A stretch of 64,000 nucleotides of DNA, from the NCBI GenBank assembly GCA_963971425.1, contig OZ020526.1:6413976-6477975 (forward strand), written 5' to 3'. The translations under genes and the position numbers were made by a program. The notes beneath the pieces are model-generated. The model did no database searches and was not told the origin of the DNA. It saw nothing but the letters and a program-made list of their open reading frames with translations. Each line of letters starts with the position of its first letter. Position 1 is the first letter of the stretch. Origin of the DNA: Bryoerythrophyllum caledonicum. Lineage: Eukaryota; Streptophyta; Bryopsida; Pottiales; Pottiaceae. Positions 57,227 through 64,000 of this stretch are shown piece after piece.

Positions 57227-60200
57227 ATGGCGAGTAAGCCGGGTGCTTGGACGGAGTATCCGTGGACCAACTTGGGTGCTTGGAAGGTGAGTAGATTCTG
57301 GCTACTTGACGTGAATATGGAGATTGTCAGTTTCGAGACCACGATTTGTGTTTGCATCTTTCTGCGAGAGTTGCATTGGACCGACGTTTTGTTGTTTGCA
57401 GTACACGCTCTTCGTTCCGTATGCCGCGAAAGCGGTGCACACCGCGGTCTTCGACGGGCACGACGCGGACAACTGGTGTTTTCACATGCTGGCGGTCTCG
57501 CTCCTGCGCTACCTGCACGGGCAGGTCTGGATGAGCGTCTCGCGCTGCCACTGGCTCACGGGCAAGTACCGCATTCAGACCAAGGGGGTCTCCTTCGACC
57601 AAGTGGACCGCGAGAGCGCCTGGGACGACTACATTCTCCTGCACGTCGTGGTCGCCACGCTCGTGCACGCCATCCTCCCCGGATTCTCCAACTTCCCAGT
57701 GTTTTGGGACTCGCGCGGGATCCTCATCCTGCTGCTGCTGCACATGGGCCCGACTGAGTACATCTACTACTGGCTGCACCGCGGGCTGCACCACCACGTG
57801 CTCTACAACAAGTACCACTCGCATCACCACGCCTCGTTCATCACGGAGCCCGTGTCAGGTATGTGGACCTTGCGGAGAGGTTGTTGTGTTCTTCGTGATT
57901 GAATTCTGAGTCTTGGTGGTTTTTTTTTTGGTTGCTGTGCTAGGTTCTGTGCATCCCTTTGCGGAGCACATGATGTACACGGCAAACTTCGCGATTCCGC
58001 TGCTGGGGACGTGGGCGCTCGGCGGCGCATGCATGGGCATGTTCTACTTCTACTGGCTCTTCTTCGACCTCATGAACGCCATCGGCCACTGCAACTTCGA
58101 GTTCTTCCCGCCCTGGGTCTTCAAGTACTTCCCGTTCGTCAAGTACCTCATCTACACCCCAACGTACGCGACGCAACCCAAACCCAAGTTCTAGAGAAGG
58201 CTACATTTCCTCTGAGATAATCGCTTACCCTAAACCGTTTTTCAGGTTTCATTCGCTGCACCACTCGCACGTCCACACGAACTTCGCGCTGTTCATGCCG
58301 CTGTACGACTACCTGGGCGGCACCGCGGACAAGGTGTCGGACGAGCTGTACGAGCAGGTGCGCGAGGGGAAGCAGGAGGCGCGGCCGGACTTCGTGTTCC
58401 TGGCGCACGGCACGGAGCTGCTGTCCACGTTCCACCTCCCATTCGGGATCGCCTCGTTCGCGGCGTGGCCGTACGCGCCCAAGTGGTTCCTGTGGCCGCT
58501 GTGGCCCCTCACGCTGCCCATCCTGGCACTCTTGTGGCTGTTCGGCAAGGTGTTCGTGTCGGATACGTATAGCTTGAAGGCGCTCCGCACGCAGACCTGG
58601 GTGGTGCCCAGGTTCGGATTCCAGGTGATTCAATAGTGAAACTTGACTCGCCGACCCTCTCTCTGATCTTTGCTTTCATCATGAATGAAAAGTTGTTAGA
58701 TTGTCATGGTACGGATTTTAGGTTGATTGAAAATACACTTTCTAAGTTGGATCTGACTGTGTCATGATCACCGTCCTTTGTGGCTGCAGTACTTTCTTCC
58801 GTTTGAGAAGCAGCGCATCAACCGTCTGATAGAGCAAGCGATCCTGAGCGCTCAAGAGCAGGGAGTTCGTGTGATTAGTCTCGGTGCTCTGAACAAGGTC
58901 AGCGACTACTAACAAAGTTCAAGGCTCCTAAATAGTATCAATTGGTCGGTATTCTTTTTTTTATCTGTCCTTATCTGTTTCAACAATCTCCACAATAGAC
59001 TTGCAATATCAAGGGAAGAGGATCATACTGTGATTAGAGGATATTGAACTAACTTTGAGCTGATTTCCTTCTAGAATGAGAGCTTGAATGGAGGTGGGAC
59101 CTTGTTCGTACGGAAGCACAAGGACTTGCGCATCCGAGTGGTGCACGGCAACACGTTGACTGCGGCGGTGATCCTGAACGAGCTGCCCAAGGACGTCAGG
59201 GAGATCTTCCTCACCGGGGCCACTTCCAAGTTGGGTCGCGCCATCGCCCTCCACTTGTGCCGACGCGGAGTGCGCGTCCTGGTAAGTCATGAAATCCAAT
59301 GCCCATCAACCTCAAGCAGAAGTACAGTAGAATAACGGTAACCGACAATACCATAGGTGAAAATAGAAAGCCCTTGTATAGGAACCGCTTCCATCTTTCC
59401 ATCGGTGCATTCATTCACCTCCTTTCTAAAAGTTTCTAGCCATTCATTTGAGGTTTCATGATAGACCCGGTGGAAAGAAGGAAAGGCTTTCTACGACTAG
59501 GTCTAGGTTTCTATCGTTTCACCTACAGTAACGTAAAGTTGAGGTTTCCAGCTAGTCATTTGAGGTTTCTACATGCTGTGGACAGATGTTGACGACGTCG
59601 CGGGACCGGTTCGAGGCGATCCAGGCGGAGCTTTCGCCGGAGCATCGCGAGCACATGGTGCAGGTGACCAAGTACCAGGCGGGGCAGGCGTGCAAGACGT
59701 GGGTGCTGGGCAAGTGGGCGACGGCGGAGGAGCAGCGCTGGGCTCCGCCGGGGACGCACTTCCACCAGTTCGTGGTGCCGCCGGTGCAGGAGTGCCGCAA
59801 GGACTGCACCTACGGCAAACTCTCCGCCATGCACGTGCCGCAAGACATGAAAGGCTTGCGCTCCTGTGAGGTAAACAACACCTCATCATCGCCATATCTC
59901 TGAAAACACATAACCTCGACCTGAACCCTAAACCCTACTATCTTGACAGAATACCCTCTTCTTCTTTTTTCTGCTCACCATCGTAGTGTATCAGATGCAT
60001 GAACAGTGTAGATGGTTCTAAGTTTTCGAGAGAGAAGATCCATTAGAGTTCTGTGAAGTCAACCTCTATCCATATAACCCTAACGTTAAACCCTAACCAG
60101 AAACTCACTCAGTTTTTGTCCAAATCAAACATATGAGGTGTTTTATGACTTGTTTTTTTGGTTTTTTTGTTTTTTTTGTTTTCTTCAGATGACAATGCCG

Positions 60201-60347
60201 AGGGGTGTGGTGCATGCTTGTCATGCTGGGGGGTTAGTGCATGCCTTGGAAGGATGGGAGCACCATGAAGTGGGCGCCATTGATGTGAGCCGCATTGACG
60301 AGACGTGGGCTGCCGCCATGAAACATGGATTCAAGCCTGTGTGTTAA
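57227..60347 (+). CDS. CER1-like very-long-chain aldehyde decarbonylase / wax synthesis protein
   Basis: ER membrane enzyme family that makes cuticular alkanes. Eight exons join in frame: 57227-57286, 57402-57858, 57944-58163, 58246-58624, 58790-58897, 59075-59281, 59586-59870 and 60189-60347, for 624 residues, the usual size for CER1/CER3 proteins. The N-terminal fatty-acid-hydroxylase-type domain has the histidine clusters [15 protein letters not shown] and [13 protein letters not shown], fitting an intact di-iron site and so CER1 rather than a degenerate CER3. Hydrophobic spans include [18 protein letters not shown] and [18 protein letters not shown]. The C-terminal WAX2 domain has [18 protein letters not shown] and ends with [22 protein letters not shown] and HGFKPVC. 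The start is the first ATG after a stop and opens with [13 protein letters not shown], as in the family. Confidence 0.94.
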
Positions 60348-63039
60348 AAAACCTTTGCGTGTAATTTAGTGGAAACTGTGTGTAAAGTTTACAGGAAGTT
60401 GATTCTTTAGTTGAAGTTCTGGCACTTGAATTCCCATTTTTCCAGTGGTGTTAGGAACTAGGGGTTAATCACTTTTAGTCACAAGTAGTTTCAGAAAGGG
60501 TGATACGCTTTTGTTAGAGAAAGTGCTGCTTCCATTCTTAAGCTCAAGATGGGATGTTGTATTATGTTTCAATGGATATTTACGCTTGAATCTTGTTTGG
60601 ATTCACTAGAGAGAGGGATGACCAATAAACGTTGTCATTCCACCCTTGACGATAATTTTGGCCTTCTCTTTGGGCTATGTAGTAAAGATGGATTTCTATA
60701 TAGTGTAGTTTGAAATCTTTGGCTTTTTTACACTTTAAATCATGAAGATTATCTTTGATGGAGTCAAACTTTTGTGAGAAAAATAAGTTTCAAAGTCAAC
60801 TTTTACCATTGTTAAATGATTGAAATTAATTATTTTCTAGTGAACGCAAATTGAGTACTTGCTACCATGGGATAGTATTTTCTACTAATTTCAAAGATAT
60901 AGAGGATCTCTTGGAATGAAAATAATTTCTTGTTCCGCAGTTCATGTTTTGAGGCCTCGAAGCAAGAGTATAATTTGGTGAGGGTGTGCATGTGTAATGG
61001 TTGTTTTGGATAGCAGAGCACAACCCTTGTGACTTTTAAGGGTGGCCTTGCAGGGCTTGAGCATGCCTAAGCGTTTCCTGGAAGAATTGTTGAACACTAC
61101 TAGCAATCTTGTCACTCCTCACTTACTATTTTAAGAATTTTAGAAGTAAGTGTTTTGATCCGGTCACAATAAAGAAGGAAAAAAATCCTTTTCTACATTC
61201 CTCATAAGTATAGGGCAACAGTTTTGGAGTGAGGAGCGACAAGATTGCTTGTAGAGGAAGATGGTCGTAGTAGAAACACGTGGTGGGATTAAAATGTCCT
61301 CACAATTTGCACTTGTATGCATGGCAAGCATCTAAGAAAGTAAGCATAATGCTGCGGTTTTTTCCCATATAAAAATCTCAAAAATAAATTAAAAAATGTT
61401 GAGTTTAGGATTAGAGACTTGAGGATTGTAATTTTTTATTACTAGTTATGTGGGGGATGAGTGTATGTGCACTATTTCTGCAAATACACTCACCCCTCTC
61501 ATAAGTTATAGCCAAATCTAGCGCCGGTTGATGGAGGTGGTAAGAACTTAGTAGACACTAGATGTTAGTAGTGGATTTAGTAGAGATTTGGTAACTTCAA
61601 CCCAATTTCATCTCCATCCACATGCCATCATTTTCTAAAACCTGAGTGCCAAAAACCGCCATGTAAGGGCGTTGTACCAAGTTTTGTTATAAAGCATTAC
61701 ACAAGATTCTATATATAACAAAACCAAATCACTAGAAAATCAAACAGCAACATAGCATTTTCAAGCACATCATTCCATGGTACTATGCCAAGTGTACATC
61801 CCAAATTTAGCAGCTACTAATCTACCTCGGTAGCATGTCATGAACCTCAAAATGGTGATTTGAAGTTGAGACACGCTAGCAGTGGTCATACCGCAAGAAT
61901 GGTAAGGTTATAGTCAGCTAAGGTTATAAGTTAGTCACAACATTATAACTCATTAGAGGTATAGCTTATGGGGAGGGATGAGTGTACATATTCTAACGTG
62001 CATCAAGAAGGGGATAGACCACTATAAACCACGGTTACAGGAAATAGTATGGGTGTCTCCAAATAGTGTGGTCCACACTTCATAAGGAGCATTCCCATCT
62101 AAAGACGTGGAATAACTTATTCAAGATACTGAAAAATCATGCATAAGGGTTCCATAAAACTTCAATGTGTTTAGGGTTTGGGGCACTAAACCCTAAAGCG
62201 CATTGTACACTAAGGAAATTGATGACGTCCTCCGGAAGATAGGAAAGGTCTCCAGGATAAGATGGAATAGAGTTGGGTGGAATCTGCCTTCGTGTAAGTT
62301 GATGGGGGACTTGAGCGTGGGCCTGGGTTTCATTATTAGAGAGCACACTTGGACGAAGCAGATGGGCTCCATGTGCCTCTTGCTTGCACACTTTGGGCGC
62401 TGATCTAAATACATCCGTTTTCTATTCTATGGTTGAGAGGCCCAGAGTATCACGAGGTGGCAACCGTGGGACGCTACGATAGCTCAACAGAGTTTCTATT
62501 CATACAAATAAATTAGTATGTGACATAGGCAGAGAGCCCCGACAACTTAAGGTGTGACTATTTCCACACCTTGTTGAATTCGAACAATACTACACTCCAT
62601 CTTCCATGTGTACAAGTGTAAACTAATCAATCACCGCCCTGGCAAACTCTTCCGGGAAAAAAAATGTTACCTCGAGGAACGGTTCCACTCAAAAGAATAT
62701 CATTTACTACAAACTATATCCCTCACAGCCACAGTACTGGTGAAAACTCCAAGCCCTTGAGGTTCTTCTCATGCCACAGAAGAGGGCACACTGTGTACAA
62801 GATCATCTGTAGGGAGGAAAAAGCAATGAATGATCAGCAGCGGGAACATGTTTGGAGCTGACTCAATCCTGGTCACAAAAGAACTGAGAGAGAACAAGGA
62901 AGGAAGGAAGAAGCCGTCTCACCTTCAAGTTTGGAGGGTGAGTAAGTTGCAGCCAGAAGTTTTTCACCGGCTGGACCTCAACAAAGTTTAAGATTATGAT
63001 CACGTTGTCCTAAGTTCGTTTCTTCACACTTGGCAGGGT
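60348..63039. other. AT-rich intergenic region
   Basis: No gene is supported. Short frames at 60830-61021 and 62137-62414 have no recognisable features. Confidence 0.55.
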
Positions 63040-64000
63040 TCAACAGCTTCGCATGGCCTCTCCCTGGCGGAGCATCCCTCTCTGAGAGGTATACGATCTC
63101 GTCTGTTGTTGATGGCCGTTGCCTGGTTGGCGGTCAGGCTCATTGCGCATCACCGTCGAACCGTTGGACAGCGGAGAGCCTGAAGCTGCGGTGACCTCCT
63201 CCTTGCAGAGGACGCCTGAATCCACATCCAGCCCCTCCGCCAGCAACTGACTCAGCTCCTTCAAGCCCAGAGCGTGCTCCAGCCGCTTCTTGTTGCGAAT
63301 GCCATTTCGGCAGTCCAGAGAGACCTTCACTGGTGCTGCAGCAGCAACAGTTGCTGGTTTTGGCTCGACGGTGGATCCCATGGGTGAAGAAAGCGAGTCG
63401 CCATTTGGAACATGCAGTCCGTTGTGGATTTGTTGCACACCATGATCGGCGATGATCATGACCGGTGGAGCTGGTCTCTGGAACCGCGGCCCTATAAGAG
63501 TGGCAGGAATGATGAGTGCCACGGGCGGACGGATCGAGCCTGCACCCATCTCGACGCCACCTGCTACTGGAAGGGCAAGCGATGGTCCGCCAGACTGCTG
63601 CCAACTGTTCGGTGACAGGTCGCCTTTGTGCCATGTCGACGGATTCGGCTGTCCATCCGGAATTCCAAGCACTTGCGCGGGGACAATGTTGCTAGGTGCG
63701 GACTGCGCAGGTGCCTGCGGCTTTTCTGACGCTTTATGAAACAATAAGTGCGCAATGGACCGGTCGATGGGGTTGGTTTGCGTCTCCACCATGTTCATGT
63801 TTATCCTGCACATACATACGGACCAGCTATTGATCACAATCCTGTCCATGCAGAATTTATGCTCTAGAAGTACCAGGCCGTTTCAACACCCAACACTACT
63901 AGCAACATACCCTGTCGCTTCGCGCTCGAAAAAGTATCACTCTTCACTGAGAATACAGAAATATATAAATGTACCTGGATACCCTGCTTGATGAGCAAGG
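63040..64000 (-). CDS. 3' end of an unrecognised gene (partial, runs off the window)
   Basis: The last exon runs from an AG acceptor at 63805 down to a stop at 63040. The preceding exon ends at a donor (GTACAT) after 63975 and continues beyond the window. The last exon encodes about 255 residues, starting INMNMVETQTNPIDRSIAHL, then Pro/Ala-rich sequence and a more conserved-looking stretch CRNGIRNKKRLEHALGLKEL followed by SQLLAEGLDVD. The tail is Gln/Ser-rich. No domain was recognised; it looks like the low-complexity C-terminus of a larger regulatory or structural protein. A frame starting in the intron (63849) exists but is probably not the true start. Confidence 0.5.

Noticed and set aside
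59930-60100. CCCTAAA / CCCTAAC words resembling telomeric repeat
   Set aside because: Only isolated units inside an intron of the CER1-like gene; no array.
1-64000. CRISPR arrays, operons or prokaryotic signals
   Set aside because: None seen; gene structure is eukaryotic apart from the isolated amine-oxidase-like ORF.

Overview
The window looks like nuclear DNA of a land plant, most likely an early-diverging one such as a bryophyte, although the species cannot be fixed from sequence alone. Evidence is intron-bearing genes with GT-AG junctions, a group IIc WRKY factor, pectin methylesterases, a CER1-like wax enzyme, a plant-type O-fucosyltransferase, a U2 snRNA-like sequence and a tRNA-Gln(UUG). 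A run of exactly 200 Ns (13694-13893) is a scaffold gap of unspecified true size.

Layout. 1-4.9 kb: AT-rich, gene-free DNA with clusters of short CGGAC/GTCCG palindromes. 4.9-12.75 kb: a decayed non-LTR retrotransposon (LINE) with 5' tandem monomers, an ORF1 carrying one premature stop, and an ORF2 that has a 2A-like motif at its N-terminus followed by endonuclease and reverse transcriptase. The LINE is cut off at about 12.75 kb by a segment bounded by inverted GTCCG/CGGAC arrays. That segment contains a partial, bacterial-looking copper-amine-oxidase-like ORF running into the gap. 14.1-16.9 kb: intergenic, with a 409-bp MITE. 16.9-20.6 kb: a convergent pair of paralogous pectinesterases. 20.6-27.3 kb: gene-poor. 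27.3-30.1 kb: WRKY IIc gene. 30.8 kb: U2 snRNA-like gene. 31.4-32.7 kb: intronless F-box gene (-). 34.7-36.7 kb: nine-exon single-pass membrane protein. 37.3-39.3 kb: unrecognised multi-exon gene(s). 39.5 kb: tRNA-Gln (-). 40-41 kb: intronless polytopic membrane protein. 41.7-44.25 kb: O-fucosyltransferase. 44.7 kb: small ORF behind an ATG-bearing 22-bp repeat. 45.4-46.3 kb: PAP2 phosphatase (-). 47-48.6 kb: phytanoyl-CoA dioxygenase-like enzyme (-). 50.8-52.3 kb: small two-exon membrane protein. 53.47-56.70 kb: complete pogo-like DNA transposon with 24-bp terminal repeats and TA duplications, its transposase broken by two in-frame stops. 57.2-60.3 kb: CER1-like wax gene. 63-64 kb: 3' end of an unrecognised gene (-).

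The host genes are ordinary housekeeping, cell-wall, cuticle and regulatory genes in both orientations; nothing suggests a metabolic cluster. The pectinesterases act on wall pectin, the CER1-like enzyme on cuticular alkanes, the O-fucosyltransferase in the Golgi, and the PAP2 and PhyH-like enzymes on lipids. The most unusual content is in the mobile DNA: a plant LINE with a 2A-like motif and tandem 5' monomers, the amine-oxidase-like insert framed by inverted arrays beside a gap, and the full-length pogo element. Exon coordinates were worked out by eye from splice consensus and reading-frame continuity; those quoted without qualification keep frame from start to stop.
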